Of a stretch of 64,000 nucleotides of DNA, positions 46,074-56,216 are shown piece by piece. Position 1 is the stretch's first letter. Every line of letters starts with the position of its first letter. The stretch is taken from assembly GCF_009649685.1 (NCBI RefSeq), contig NZ_WJPK01000001.1:438760-502759 (forward strand). Reading direction: 5' to 3'. The notes below the pieces were generated by a model, which searched no databases, was not told the origin of the DNA, and saw only the letters and a program-made list of their open reading frames with translations. The position numbers and the translations under genes were made by a program. Source of the DNA: Flavobacteriaceae bacterium EG-1 (GTDB taxonomy: Bacteria > Bacteroidota > Bacteroidia > Flavobacteriales > Flavobacteriaceae).

Positions 46074-47324
46074 ATGGGAAAGAATGTAATAATAATTGGT
46101 GGCGGAATTATTGGATTATGTTCAGCATACTTTTTACTAAAAGAAGGTCATAAAGTAACTGTAATCGACAAATCTGATATTAGTGAAGGTGCTTCTTTTG
46201 TTAATGCCGGTTACATAACTCCAAGTCATATTATTCCTTTGGCATCGCCAGGAAAAATTGCACAGGGCATTAAATGGATGTTTAATTCGTCCAGTCCTTT
46301 TTACATGAAACCCAGATTAGACTTAGATTTTTTTAAATGGTCATGGTATTTTTATAAATCATCTACAGAAGCTAAAGTAGCAAAAGCAATTCCTTTAATA
46401 AAAGATATTAATTTATTAAGTCGAGAGTTATTTGAAGATATTAAATCTTCTGGTGATTTAGGTGATTTTCAATTAGAACGAAAAGGTTTATTAATGCTTT
46501 ATAAAACTGAGGCTTCCTACTCACATGAGATAGATGTCGCTAATAAGGCAAAATCATTAGGTTTAGATGTGGCTGAATTAAATAGTTCTGAACTACAAAT
46601 TATAGAACCAGGTATAAAAATAGCTGCAGAAGGGGCAATTCATTATAAGTGTGATGGTCACATGACACCCTCAGAGTTTATGCCAAAAATGCTAAAATTT
46701 CTTAAAAGTTCTGGTGTTTGTATTAAAACTAATGAGGAAGTATATGATATTAGTATTGAAAATGGATTAATTAAAAACATTAGCACTTCCAAGGATTGTT
46801 ACGAAGTTGAAGAAATAGTTTTAGCAGCGGGTTCATGGAGTGGAAACTTATCAAAAAAACTGGAAATAAAATTGCCAATTCAGGCTGGAAAGGGGTATCG
46901 AATTAATGTAAATCGAAACACGGGAATAACTATGCCGGCCATTTTAATGGAGTCAAATATGGCGGTAACTCCTATGAAAGGTTTTACAAGGTTTGCTGGT
47001 ACAATGGAGTTTTCAGGAATAAATAACTTAGTTAGAAAAGAGCGCGTACGAGCAATAGCAAATGGAGCACATAGCTTTTATCCAGAATTTGAAATTTCAG
47101 AATTTGAAATAGCTTCGGCAAAAACTGGTATGAGACCTGTTACACCAGATGGACTACCTTATATTGGAAGAAGTTCAAAGATTAAGAACTTAACTTTCGC
47201 AACTGGCCATGCTATGATGGGTTGGAGTTTGGGTCCAGCAACGGGTAAACTTGTTACTGAAATTATTTCTGATAAAAAATCTTCGATGAGTTTAGTAGGT
47301 TTTGAACCAGAACGTAAATATTAA
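46074..47324 (+). CDS. FAD-dependent D-hydroxyproline dehydrogenase (DadA/DAO family), probable
   Basis: The N-terminal IIIGGGIIGLCSAYFLLKEG is a FAD-binding motif, and the C-terminal TGMRPVTPDGLPYIG plus GHAMMGWSLGPATG are typical of the DAO/DadA fold. The operon context shows that cis-4-hydroxy-D-proline is the likely substrate, giving 1-pyrroline-4-hydroxy-2-carboxylate. Single-subunit type, 416 residues. It is the last gene of the operon and is closed by the terminator at 47332-47355. Confidence 0.9.
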   Translation: MGKNVIIIGGGIIGLCSAYFLLKEGHKVTVIDKSDISEGASFVNAGYITPSHIIPLASPGKIAQGIKWMFNSSSPFYMKPRLDLDFFKWSWYFYKSSTEAKVAKAIPLIKDINLLSRELFEDIKSSGDLGDFQLERKGLLMLYKTEASYSHEIDVANKAKSLGLDVAELNSSELQIIEPGIKIAAEGAIHYKCDGHMTPSEFMPKMLKFLKSSGVCIKTNEEVYDISIENGLIKNISTSKDCYEVEEIVLAAGSWSGNLSKKLEIKLPIQAGKGYRINVNRNTGITMPAILMESNMAVTPMKGFTRFAGTMEFSGINNLVRKERVRAIANGAHSFYPEFEISEFEIASAKTGMRPVTPDGLPYIGRSSKIKNLTFATGHAMMGWSLGPATGKLVTEIISDKKSSMSLVGFEPERKY

Positions 47325-47331
47325 ATAAAAA

Positions 47332-47355
47332 AGCATCCGTTATTTAACGGATGCT
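47332..47355. terminator. Rho-independent terminator of the hydroxyproline operon
   Basis: AGCATCCGTT-ATTT-AACGGATGCT, a perfect 10-bp stem with A-tract before and T-rich sequence after, eight bases past the stop at 47324. It also faces the convergent Bax-inhibitor gene. Confidence 0.9.
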
Positions 47356-47378
47356 CTATTATTTCTACTGTATATTTT

Positions 47379-48086
47379 TTATTCTCTAGATAGAATGCTC
47401 AAAATGTACCAGAACAACAACATCAACGAAGCAAAAAGTCCTAATGAGGCAGCTACATATTGATTTGGTTGATACTTGTGAATTAAGTTAGAAGTTTGAT
47501 ATAGAATAGACCCCGATGCCAAAACAACCATTCCAACACTAAACCAAAGTCCAAGGTTAAATCCGAAAATAGTACCAGCAATTATAAGACCTAATGCAAT
47601 GAAAAAGCCTATGGTTAGAGCAGATTGTAAAAATGAAAAATCTTTCTTTGTGAGAAATACTATAGCTGATAATCCTGTAAACATTGATAACGTTAAAATA
47701 GCTGCTTGATTTAAAATATCAAAAGCACCTTCACCACCCATCATCATAGCAATAAATATTAAGGGTATAAAAATGAAAGCTTCTGCAATTACATATAAAA
47801 TAAGTCCGATGTAATGTGTTTTTACACTATCACTTCGTAAAGCCAATCGTTCGGCATAATTTGTAATTAACATAAACCCACCTAACATAATAAGCCAACT
47901 GTATCCTGAAGTCATTGATAAAGCAAAATTAACAATAGGATCAATTTGAAAGAATATTGTTTCTACGAGAATAAAAAGTAAAACTGAACCCGCTAAATGG
48001 GCATAAGTTTTTTTATAAAAAGCCACTCGTACTTGATCAGAAAGCTGACTAACTACTCCAGTTTGAGGTGTTTGATGATTTTCCAT
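47379..48086 (-). CDS. Bax inhibitor-1/YccA family membrane protein, 235 aa
   Basis: Six to seven hydrophobic helices (for example HLAGSVLLFILVETIFF, SWLIMLGGFMLI, MLLFWYILSIL) and the family features place it in the BI-1/YccA (TMBIM) group. Members act as pH-sensitive calcium leak channels or modulate FtsH-type proteases. It is transcribed alone, convergent with the hydroxyproline operon. Confidence 0.9.
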   Translation of the reverse strand: MENHQTPQTGVVSQLSDQVRVAFYKKTYAHLAGSVLLFILVETIFFQIDPIVNFALSMTSGYSWLIMLGGFMLITNYAERLALRSDSVKTHYIGLILYVIAEAFIFIPLIFIAMMMGGEGAFDILNQAAILTLSMFTGLSAIVFLTKKDFSFLQSALTIGFFIALGLIIAGTIFGFNLGLWFSVGMVVLASGSILYQTSNLIHKYQPNQYVAASLGLFASLMLLFWYILSILSRE

Positions 48087-48256
48087 TTTTAATGTTTTAA
48101 GGTTTGAATGAAATTTAACGGGGGCGTTTTAAGTAAAATTGTATGAATCAGGCGAATAGCACATATTTTCGATATCCCTGTAATTGTAAGGCTAATAACA
48201 CATTCAAAACAAAGATTATTGGTTATCTTGCTTATTCTTTATAAGTAAAAAATGTA

Positions 48257-49822
48257 ATGATGAGAATTCTATTTATACTTGCTTTTATTTGTGGTGTTTC
48301 AATGTTTGCGCAGGACAAAATGGCTGATAATTCACCTCCAAATATTCTATTTATTCTTTCTGATGATCATACTTCTCAAGCTTGGGGCATTTATGGTGGA
48401 ATTTTAAAAGATTACGTAAAGAATGAGAATATTAAAAGGTTGGCAAGTGAAGGAGCAGTTTTAGAGAATGCATTTTGTACCAATAGTATTTGTACACCAA
48501 GTAGGGGAGCTATTCTTACTGGACAATATAGTCATGTAAATCAGGTATATACCTTAAGTGAGCCATTACCTAAGGGGCACCCACATATCGCAAAAGAATT
48601 AGGAAAAGTTGGTTACCAAACTGCAGTAATAGGCAAATGGCATTTGGTAAAACAGCCTGAAGGTTTTGACTATTTTAATGTATTACCGGGTCAAGGTCGC
48701 TATTGGAACCCAATTCTAAAAACAAAAGAAAACTGGGAAGATGGTTATACAGCTACTTCTGGTACGGAATACAAAGGCTTTTCAACTGATGTTATTACAG
48801 ATTTAACTTTAGAACATTTAAATAAGCGAGATAGATCAAAACCATTTTTAATGTTTTGTAATTTTAAAGCAACACATGAACCTTTTGACTATCCAAAACG
48901 TTACGATTCGTTATATATTAATGAGGAAATACCGGAACCGCAATCATTATTCGATTTTGGTAAAGAGACAACAAATCGCACTTTTAAAGGTCAAAAACTA
49001 GAGAATTTGGCTGCTCGGTGGAAAAAAGCAACTGAAGACCCAGAAAATTTTTGGACAGACTATCCAGGATTACCTTATCCGTTAGAAGGATTAGATAGTA
49101 TACAAAAACGGAAGAAAATTTATCAAAAATTGGTAAAAGATTTTATGCGTTGTGGAGCGGCCATTGATGATAATATTGGCAAGTTGTTAGATTATCTTGA
49201 AGCTGAGGGTATTGCCGATAATACTATAGTTATCTACACTGCGGATCAAGGTTATTTTCTTGGGGAACATGGTTTTTTTGATAAACGTTTAATTTATGAA
49301 GAATCGTTGCAAATGCCATTTGTAATCCGGTATCCTAAAGAAATTAAAGGTGGTCAGCGTATTGATGACATTATATTAAATATTGATTTTGCTCCATTAA
49401 TGGCAGATTACGCTGGAATTGAACAGCCGGATTTTATGCAAGGGGAGAGTTTTAGAGAGATTCTTAAGGGAAATACTCCTGATGATTGGAGAACAGAAAT
49501 GTATTATAGATATTGGTTACATCACCCAGATAGACCAGCACATTTTGGCGTAAGAAATAACAGATATAAATTGGCCTTTTTCTATGGGCAACCATTAGGA
49601 ATGCGTGGTACAGATAAAGAAGTTACACAACCAACATGGGAATTTTACGATATTCAAGAGGATCCTAAAGAATTGCAAAATAGTTATGATAATCCTAAAT
49701 ATGCCAATATCATTGCTGAAATGAAATTAGCAATTCAGAAAGAACGTAAGAAATACGGTGATTTAGATGCAAATCATCCTGAAATGACAAGTATTATCTC
49801 GGATGCTTTTGGTAGTAAATAA
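48257..49822 (+). CDS. Sulfatase (type I, formylglycine-dependent), exported
   Basis: A Sec signal peptide (ending SMFAQ) precedes the metal site (LSDDHTSQAWG, Asp36/37) and the formylglycine motif CTPSR (Cys79, CxPxR), then GKWHL and a second metal motif (YTADQGYFLGEHG). It hydrolyses sulfate esters, most likely from a sulfated algal or matrix glycan. The start is either of two adjacent ATG codons. It is convergent with the uronate genes (UxuA stop one base away). Confidence 0.92.
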   Translation: MMRILFILAFICGVSMFAQDKMADNSPPNILFILSDDHTSQAWGIYGGILKDYVKNENIKRLASEGAVLENAFCTNSICTPSRGAILTGQYSHVNQVYTLSEPLPKGHPHIAKELGKVGYQTAVIGKWHLVKQPEGFDYFNVLPGQGRYWNPILKTKENWEDGYTATSGTEYKGFSTDVITDLTLEHLNKRDRSKPFLMFCNFKATHEPFDYPKRYDSLYINEEIPEPQSLFDFGKETTNRTFKGQKLENLAARWKKATEDPENFWTDYPGLPYPLEGLDSIQKRKKIYQKLVKDFMRCGAAIDDNIGKLLDYLEAEGIADNTIVIYTADQGYFLGEHGFFDKRLIYEESLQMPFVIRYPKEIKGGQRIDDIILNIDFAPLMADYAGIEQPDFMQGESFREILKGNTPDDWRTEMYYRYWLHHPDRPAHFGVRNNRYKLAFFYGQPLGMRGTDKEVTQPTWEFYDIQEDPKELQNSYDNPKYANIIAEMKLAIQKERKKYGDLDANHPEMTSIISDAFGSK

Positions 49823-49823
49823 C

Positions 49824-51032
49824 CTAATCAGATAAGAATTTAGATATACCTAATTCAAGTCCACGTAGTTCGGCAAGGCCGCGTAATCTACCGATAGCAG
49901 AATAACCAGGGTTGGTGTGTTTGTGCAGGTCATCTAACATAAGATGACCATGATCTGGCCGCATTGGAATTTGCCAATCAGTTCTACCTTCATTTTTACG
50001 TTTTATTTGTTCTTGTAAAACTAGTTTCACGATTTCATACATTGGTACATCGCCTTCTAAATGATTGGCTTCATAAAAATTATTATTATCATCGCGTTTT
50101 GTACTTCTTAAATGCAGAAAATGCAGTCGCTCTGAAAAACGATTGACAATCCGAACTAAATCATTGTCAGGTCTTGCACCTAGTGAACCAGTACATAAGG
50201 TGATTCCGTTATTGATAGAAGGAACATTTTCAAAAATATGAGCATAATCTGTTTCAGTACACATGATACGAGGTAGACCCAAAATGGCAAAAGGTGGGTC
50301 ATCTGGATGAATACATAATAAAACATCGTTTTTCTCAGCAATTGGAACAACTTCAGAGAGAAAAGCAACTAAATTTTGACGCATATCTTTTTTACCTATA
50401 TCATTGTAGTCGTTTAATTTTTTTTGAAAAAGACTTAAATCATATCCATCTTCACGCATGGGGTATCCATCAGCAGAACCTGGTAATCCAGCAATAATAG
50501 TTTTTACTAAATCATTTTTGTCATTATCAGACATTTCCTTAAAAGTAGTTTTCGCTTCTTCAATTTGTTTAGGAGCATAACTTTTAGAGGCATTAGGACG
50601 TTGCAAGATAAAAAGATCAAAAGCAGCCAATGCACTAAATTGAAAACACAAGGCCTTAGAACCGTCTTCTAATTCTAGAAAGAGGTTAGTTCGTGTCCAA
50701 TCTAATACGGGCATAAAATTATAGCAAACTACATGAATATTACATTTCGCCAAATTTTCAAGGCTTACTTTGTAATTATCAATATATTTTTGATAATTAC
50801 CTTTTCTAATTTTTATGTCTTCGTGTATGGGAAGAGATTCAACCACAGACCATAAAAGCCCGGAGTTTTCTATAATTTTTTTACGCTTAAGAATTTCTGG
50901 AATTGTCCAAATATTTCCTGTGGGAATATGATGTAGTGCCGAAACCACTGCTACGGCACCAGCTTGTTTAATATCACTTAAGCTAACAGGATCAGTTGGC
51001 CCATACCAGCGCCAAGTATGTAAAGTATTCAT
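49824..51032 (-). CDS. uxuA: Mannonate dehydratase UxuA
   Basis: A TIM-barrel enzyme with the conserved [17 protein letters not shown] start (residues 5-21) and the metal-binding CIHPDDPP and RPDHGH segments. It dehydrates D-mannonate to 2-keto-3-deoxy-D-gluconate, a step in glucuronate and alginate-type uronate degradation. The length of 402 is normal. It lies 15 bases downstream of the SDR gene with which it forms an operon. The kinase and aldolase for the product are elsewhere. Confidence 0.95.
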   Translation of the reverse strand: MNTLHTWRWYGPTDPVSLSDIKQAGAVAVVSALHHIPTGNIWTIPEILKRKKIIENSGLLWSVVESLPIHEDIKIRKGNYQKYIDNYKVSLENLAKCNIHVVCYNFMPVLDWTRTNLFLELEDGSKALCFQFSALAAFDLFILQRPNASKSYAPKQIEEAKTTFKEMSDNDKNDLVKTIIAGLPGSADGYPMREDGYDLSLFQKKLNDYNDIGKKDMRQNLVAFLSEVVPIAEKNDVLLCIHPDDPPFAILGLPRIMCTETDYAHIFENVPSINNGITLCTGSLGARPDNDLVRIVNRFSERLHFLHLRSTKRDDNNNFYEANHLEGDVPMYEIVKLVLQEQIKRKNEGRTDWQIPMRPDHGHLMLDDLHKHTNPGYSAIGRLRGLAELRGLELGISKFLSD

Positions 51033-51047
51033 AAGGTATTTGATTAG

Positions 51048-51854
51048 TTATACACCACTAAAAGCACTAAAACCACCATCAATAGGCAAGACTGCTCCTG
51101 TAATAAATTTAGCAGCATCACTACATAAAAAAAGTATTGCACCATTTAGTTCATCAGTATGACCAAATCTTCGCATAGGTGTTTTACGTATTACAGCAAT
51201 TCCTCTTTTCGTATAGGATCCATCTTCATTAATTAAAACAGCTTTATTTTGTTTCGCAATAAAGAATCCGGGAGCGATTGCATTTACGCGAATTCCATCT
51301 CCAAATTTAGTAGCCATTTCAACTGCGATCCATCGCGTAAAGTTTTCCATTGCAGCTTTAGACACAGAATAACCAGGAACCCTATTAATAGCTTGAGCAA
51401 CGGCCATAGAAGAATAATTTATTATTACTCCTTTTTTTGCATCTGCCATAAATTTTCCAAAAACAATTGAAGGTAAAACGGTACCGTTTAAGTTTAGTTC
51501 ATTAACTTTTTGGAAGTCCGCCATATCTAAATCAAATATAGTCTTATCATCAGGTATAGTAGCTCCTGGAAGGTTTCCACCAGCACTATTTACAAGAATG
51601 TCTATTCTTCCAAAAACATTTAAAATCTCATTTCTTGTAGCAATCAATCGTTCTTCCGAAAGTATATCAGATTCAAAAGCAACAGCTGTATTCGGCAACG
51701 ATTTTATAAGATCTAAAACTGAAGATTTATGTCTTGTGAGTAATGCTAATTTCACTCCAGCATTAGAAAGACATTTTGCTGCTTCACTAGCTAATGTTCC
51801 ACTAGCACCAGTAATTATAGCAACCCTGCCAGTTAGGTTAAAATAATCTGTCAT
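51048..51854 (-). CDS. SDR-type fructuronate reductase (D-mannonate oxidoreductase), probable
   Basis: A 268-residue classical SDR with ITGASGTLASEAAKCL (residues 14-29), the NSAGGN motif, catalytic Ser (INYSSMAV) and YSVSKAAM, and a C-terminal GAVLPIDGGFSAFSG. The pairing with uxuA identifies it as the NAD(H)-dependent reductase that converts D-fructuronate to D-mannonate; this is the SDR-type replacement for UxuB. It is divergent from the FAH-family gene. Confidence 0.88.
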   Translation of the reverse strand: MTDYFNLTGRVAIITGASGTLASEAAKCLSNAGVKLALLTRHKSSVLDLIKSLPNTAVAFESDILSEERLIATRNEILNVFGRIDILVNSAGGNLPGATIPDDKTIFDLDMADFQKVNELNLNGTVLPSIVFGKFMADAKKGVIINYSSMAVAQAINRVPGYSVSKAAMENFTRWIAVEMATKFGDGIRVNAIAPGFFIAKQNKAVLINEDGSYTKRGIAVIRKTPMRRFGHTDELNGAILFLCSDAAKFITGAVLPIDGGFSAFSGV

Positions 51855-51973
51855 AGATTTTATATTGACTTGAAATATAGTTAATATATATTACTTCATC
51901 ATAATAGGAAATTGACTTTAATAAGTTTTAAAAATAATTACTTTTATATTCTAATAATTAGTTAAATCAACCG

Positions 51974-52798
51974 ATGAAAATTTATAAGACAATAGAGGGA
52001 GTTTGTATAGAATTAAACTCTAATTTTTTCCAGAAGAAAATTACGGATTGGGATGCATTTATTAACAGAACTAATCTTTATAATTTGTTAGTAAAGGAAG
52101 TTGAAACTTGGGAAAGTTGTGAGCAACCGAAAGAAATTTTAGCACCAATTGAAAATCAAGAAATTTGGGCTTCGGGTGTTACATATATGCGCAGTAGAGA
52201 TGCCAGAATGGAAGAGTCTAAAGACGCTGGAGGAGGTACTTTTTATGATCGTGTTTATGATGCAGATCGTCCTGAATTATTTTTCAAAGCAACTGCTGCA
52301 AGAACTGTTGGACCTAAAGGAATTGTAAGAATTAGAAAAGACTCTAAATGGAATGTGCCAGAACCAGAATTGGCATTATTATTAAGCTCCGAGGGTACTA
52401 TTGAAGGTTATACTATTGGGAACGATATGAGTTCTAGAGATATAGAAGGGGAGAATCCATTATATCTGCCACAAGCAAAAACCTATGAGGCTTGCGCGGC
52501 TTTAGGACCATGTATTTATTTAACGGGAGAGCCTATTGATCCAGATTCACTAATTGTATTAGAAATATTTAGAAATGGCGCTACGGCTTTTAAAGGGGAA
52601 ATTCCGTTGAGTAATATGAAACGTAAATTAACGGATTTAGTTGGCTACCTATTTAGAGAATGTAATTTCCCTAAAGGTTGTTTTCTAATGACGGGAACGG
52701 GAATTATTCCACCGGATGAATTTACATTACATATTGGTGATGAAGTACATATTTCCATTGATAATATTGGAACGCTTATCAATACAGTAGGGCAGTAA
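51974..52798 (+). CDS. FAH-family enzyme, probable 2-keto-3-deoxy sugar acid dehydratase
   Basis: The fumarylacetoacetate-hydrolase fold is indicated by the metal ligands in [10 protein letters not shown] and the [16 protein letters not shown] loop, with the region [17 protein letters not shown] that is shared with 2-dehydro-3-deoxy-D-arabinonate dehydratases (KdaD-like). That reaction would yield alpha-ketoglutarate semialdehyde, the substrate of the dehydrogenase at 43458-45041. A fumarylpyruvate- or ketodeoxy-fuconate-type hydrolase remains possible. It is divergent from the SDR/uxuA operon. Confidence 0.75.
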   Translation: MKIYKTIEGVCIELNSNFFQKKITDWDAFINRTNLYNLLVKEVETWESCEQPKEILAPIENQEIWASGVTYMRSRDARMEESKDAGGGTFYDRVYDADRPELFFKATAARTVGPKGIVRIRKDSKWNVPEPELALLLSSEGTIEGYTIGNDMSSRDIEGENPLYLPQAKTYEACAALGPCIYLTGEPIDPDSLIVLEIFRNGATAFKGEIPLSNMKRKLTDLVGYLFRECNFPKGCFLMTGTGIIPPDEFTLHIGDEVHISIDNIGTLINTVGQ

Positions 52799-52814
52799 AT
52801 TAAAACATTTATAA

Positions 52815-54509
52815 TTAAACTTTAGCTTCTGCTCGTGCCCTTTTCAGATTGATTTTTTTCTGTAACCATTCTGGGTAATTGCTATCATCTTCCGCATCAA
52901 ATAATTGTACTTGTTGCGATGGATCAGGTTTAATTAAATCTTTGGAAGTACAACCTAAAATTTGCGCTGCCGTGTCTACACCCGAGTGCGAAGCTCCTGC
53001 AACACCATGCGAAAGTACGCTGGAGCCACAGAGGTACAAATTTTCTATTTCACTTTTATTTTTAAACGCAAATGGACCAATATTCCATAGACTTTTTTCG
53101 GTGCCATAGATACTTCCTTGTGTAGTGTTTACATAATATTCGTTGGTAATAGGTGTGCCTAGCTCTAACTGTACAATATGTTTGGAAATATTTGGAATAA
53201 CGGTTTCAAGACCTTTTAGCATTTTCTTAGTTAGTAAATTTTTAAAATCGAGATATTCTTGTGATCGTTGTTCACTTTCATTTTTAAATTTTTCAAAAGG
53301 GGAGTAGTCCACCAAAGTAATTGCTTCTAAGGTGTGGTATCTTCCATCAAAACTAGAGGGGTCTTTTAGTGAAGTGCAGCTAATAAACATACCTTCAAAA
53401 GGAGCATCACTGGTTAAATCATCATTCATCATTTCTGCATAGAAGGTATTTTCATCTCTATTTGGCATCATCCAAATATTACCAGAATCTAATCCTGCTT
53501 TTCTTAAATCATAATCGATTGTCATAAATAACATTAATGAAGTACAGGAGTATTTAGTCTTGTTTAATTTTTTCAACAATTTTTTACTAAGATGTTTTTC
53601 ACCTATTAGCTTTTTATAGGTAATATCAGGATCGGTATTTGAAACTATTCGGTTTGCATATATTTTTCTACCATCTTCAAGTTCTACTCCAACTGCCTTT
53701 TTAGTGCTTGCGTCTTCAATTAATATTTTTTGAACTCCGTTACTTGTCCATACTTCACCATTATTTCTTTTAATAGCATTTGTCATGGATTTAATCAGTG
53801 CACCGCCACCACCCATAGGGTAAAAGCCACCACTAAAATAATGAGTCATTAAACCTGCATGCATAAGAAAACTAACTTTATTTGGAGCCAATGCATGATC
53901 ACCACATTGTATGTTTAAAATACGTTTTAATAGAGGGTCTTTAATATGTCTATTAATAATCCGATTTAAGGTAAACGGAGCGTGCTTTCCCATATGCCTA
54001 GTTTTATATGGCATAAATAATTTATTCCAAAATCCCTTTATATGTGGAATCATCTGAACCTCTTCACTTACTGTTTTTATGAGATTTAAATACGTGGCAA
54101 TGTTCTTTTTTTCTTTGGGAAATTTTTCTTGAAGGCGTTCAATTAATAAATCGAAATTATTTGGGTAGTCGAATTTTTCATCACCTAATCTACAATGTTC
54201 ATAACCGTTGGGGTTCATTCTAAAAAATGTCAATTCACTTGCTATTCCTAATCCACTATATAAATTATTTGTTGTTTCACCTTCTTCTAGAAGCCCCACA
54301 TAATGTACACCTGGAGTAAAACGATGTCCGTCCAAATAAAAACTATGACACCATCCGCCAGGAACATCATGTTTTTCTAATACCAATACTTTTTGACCAG
54401 CTTTTGATAAACAAATGGCTGTGGCGAGTCCACCTGCACCTGCACCAATAACAATTGTATCCCATTTATTAGTAGTTTCGCTTGTGTTACTCTTTTTTAT
54501 TTCAATCAT
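52815..54509 (-). CDS. CrtI-like FAD-dependent oxidoreductase (retinol/carotenoid desaturase type), 564 aa
   Basis: The N-terminal IVIGAGAGGLATAICLSKAGQ and C-terminal FKNKSEIENLYLCGSSVLSHG are the FAD motifs of the phytoene-desaturase and retinol-saturase family; GGWCHSFYLDGHRFTPGVHY is a typical signature. It is probably a flavin enzyme that desaturates or reduces a lipophilic isoprenoid, but no carotenoid genes flank it and the substrate is unknown. Convergent with the FAH-family gene. Confidence 0.85.
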   Translation of the reverse strand: MIEIKKSNTSETTNKWDTIVIGAGAGGLATAICLSKAGQKVLVLEKHDVPGGWCHSFYLDGHRFTPGVHYVGLLEEGETTNNLYSGLGIASELTFFRMNPNGYEHCRLGDEKFDYPNNFDLLIERLQEKFPKEKKNIATYLNLIKTVSEEVQMIPHIKGFWNKLFMPYKTRHMGKHAPFTLNRIINRHIKDPLLKRILNIQCGDHALAPNKVSFLMHAGLMTHYFSGGFYPMGGGGALIKSMTNAIKRNNGEVWTSNGVQKILIEDASTKKAVGVELEDGRKIYANRIVSNTDPDITYKKLIGEKHLSKKLLKKLNKTKYSCTSLMLFMTIDYDLRKAGLDSGNIWMMPNRDENTFYAEMMNDDLTSDAPFEGMFISCTSLKDPSSFDGRYHTLEAITLVDYSPFEKFKNESEQRSQEYLDFKNLLTKKMLKGLETVIPNISKHIVQLELGTPITNEYYVNTTQGSIYGTEKSLWNIGPFAFKNKSEIENLYLCGSSVLSHGVAGASHSGVDTAAQILGCTSKDLIKPDPSQQVQLFDAEDDSNYPEWLQKKINLKRARAEAKV

Positions 54510-54560
54510 AAACTAGTGTACATCTCAATTTATACTATGAGTTGATTAGTAGATACTACA

Positions 54561-55253
54561 TTAATTTGCTAACGCTTCGGCAATAGCTTTTTCAACCATC
54601 GGCTCCATTACTGCATATCCTTCAGGGGTTGGGTGTACTTCATCGTTTGCATATTTTTTTGGTAGTCCATTACGTTCATCGGCCATCGCAGAAAAATAAT
54701 CAAGATAAATATGGCCAGCTTCTTCTGCATATGCTTTTATCATTTTATTCAAAGCAGGTATTTTTTCATTAGGTTTTAAACCAGGTCTCCAAGGGTAGTC
54801 ATAAGCAGGAAGTACAGAAGATAAAATCACTTTTATGTTATTAGCTGTTGAAACTTCGGCCATCGATTTTATATTATCTAAAATTTGATCTAGGGTCATT
54901 GGTCCTGTATTACCAGCAATGTCATTAGTTCCGGCCAATATAACTACAACCTTTGGTTTTAAATCAACAACATCTTGTCGAAATCGCAAAAGCATTTGTG
55001 GAGTGGTTTGCCCACTAATTCCACGATTTACAAAAGGTTTGTCCTTAAAAAATTCTGGACGAGAATTTATCCAACCAATTGTTATTGAGTTCCCCATAAA
55101 AACAACTCTATTTTCATAAGGTGACGGATTACCGATGCTCATATTTTTTTCTTGAAATTGTTTAAGATTAGGCCAATCTTCTTGTGATTGTGCATGTAGT
55201 GATAGTCCAAAAAGAAAAACAAAGACTAACATATTAATTTTTATGATTTTCAT
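54561..55253 (-). CDS. SGNH/GDSL family hydrolase, exported, 230 aa
   Basis: A signal peptide (ending SLHAQ) is followed by the SGNH blocks: FMGNSITIGW (nucleophile Ser), NRGISGQT, ILAGTNDIAGN and the C-terminal DEVHPTPEGY (Asp/His). These deacylate carbohydrates or lipids (acetyl esterase or lipase type). It is followed by the TIM-barrel lipoprotein gene upstream in the same direction, with an 86-base gap, so co-transcription is uncertain. Confidence 0.9.
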   Translation of the reverse strand: MKIIKINMLVFVFLFGLSLHAQSQEDWPNLKQFQEKNMSIGNPSPYENRVVFMGNSITIGWINSRPEFFKDKPFVNRGISGQTTPQMLLRFRQDVVDLKPKVVVILAGTNDIAGNTGPMTLDQILDNIKSMAEVSTANNIKVILSSVLPAYDYPWRPGLKPNEKIPALNKMIKAYAEEAGHIYLDYFSAMADERNGLPKKYANDEVHPTPEGYAVMEPMVEKAIAEALAN

Positions 55254-55339
55254 AATTGTATTTAAATTTTAAACAAGTATTCATTTTCCACAAAATACTG
55301 ATAACTCCTCATATAATAAAGTTGTGCAACGAATTTGTA

Positions 55340-56206
55340 TTATTTAGTGTTAGCATTTATTTTGTTCAATCCTTTTAAATTTGAAATAAGAATTTTCCTA
55401 ACATCACTATTCTCCTTATGGCCTAGAATACCGAAATCTCCATTGTAACCACTTTCTATTAATTGATGGATCATTAACTTTTCGAAATCACCATCGCCAA
55501 CAGTAAGTATTTTAGGTCCACCTTTTCTTAAACCATTTAAATTCACACTCCATAAGTAGGGCATCATAGTAGTTGCTAACTCCGAGAAACTATCAATTTG
55601 ATGATGAGCATGATGAAAGTTGTAGATTAGTCCTAAATCTTCACTAGGTAAATTTTTGATAATTTTAATTTGATTCTCTGGTTCTCCAAACCAATCACCA
55701 TGATTGTAAAGAGCAATTTTACAATTTAAAGCAGATGCTCTTTTACTTAATTTAGAAATTATTTTAGTGCCTTTTTCAACTGCTTCATCATCAGATAAAT
55801 TTTCAAAAAAATTAGCATGAAAGCTAACCCAAATTTGACCGTTATAATTTACTTCTTCAATAATTTGAAACAGTCTTTCATTTGATTCACTTAATTTCTC
55901 AATCGTGTTCGTATTATTATCAATCCACAACCAAATACTTATAACATCTACTCCGTTCTTTTTTGCTAATAGCAGTTCTTCCGCCATGGTGGTTAAATGT
56001 TCGTCCCTCCAATCATATGCATATTTTCGTATGCCTATTTCTTTGAGCATGTTTATACGCTCAATAGGTGTTCTTTTTAAACTATCGTATGGTACAATAC
56101 ACCATGCATATATATTATCTAAATCAATTTTTGATTTTTTTTCAGTTGATTTACAAGATGTAAAAGTTATAATACCAATTAACAGAATTTTAATGAGGTT
56201 TTTCAT
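55340..56206 (-). CDS. TIM-barrel (sugar phosphate isomerase/epimerase-like) lipoprotein, 288 aa
   Basis: A lipoprotein signal (LLIGIITFTSC) precedes an AP-endonuclease-2/xylose-isomerase-like TIM barrel with metal-site elements KIALYNHGDWFG and GLIYNFHHAHHQ. Periplasmic members of this fold act on sugars released from glycans. I use the ATG at 56206; the longer frame begins with TTG inside the TIGR02757 gene and would add eight residues before the signal peptide. It lies ten bases after the TIGR02757 stop. Confidence 0.8.
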   Translation of the reverse strand: MKNLIKILLIGIITFTSCKSTEKKSKIDLDNIYAWCIVPYDSLKRTPIERINMLKEIGIRKYAYDWRDEHLTTMAEELLLAKKNGVDVISIWLWIDNNTNTIEKLSESNERLFQIIEEVNYNGQIWVSFHANFFENLSDDEAVEKGTKIISKLSKRASALNCKIALYNHGDWFGEPENQIKIIKNLPSEDLGLIYNFHHAHHQIDSFSELATTMMPYLWSVNLNGLRKGGPKILTVGDGDFEKLMIHQLIESGYNGDFGILGHKENSDVRKILISNLKGLNKINANTK

Positions 56207-56216
56207 AATATAGGTT

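Noticed and set aside
52815-54509. CrtI-like gene considered as a carotenoid biosynthesis gene
   Set aside because: No crtB, crtY or other carotenoid genes are near, and the sequence fits retinol-saturase-like relatives as well; the substrate is left open.
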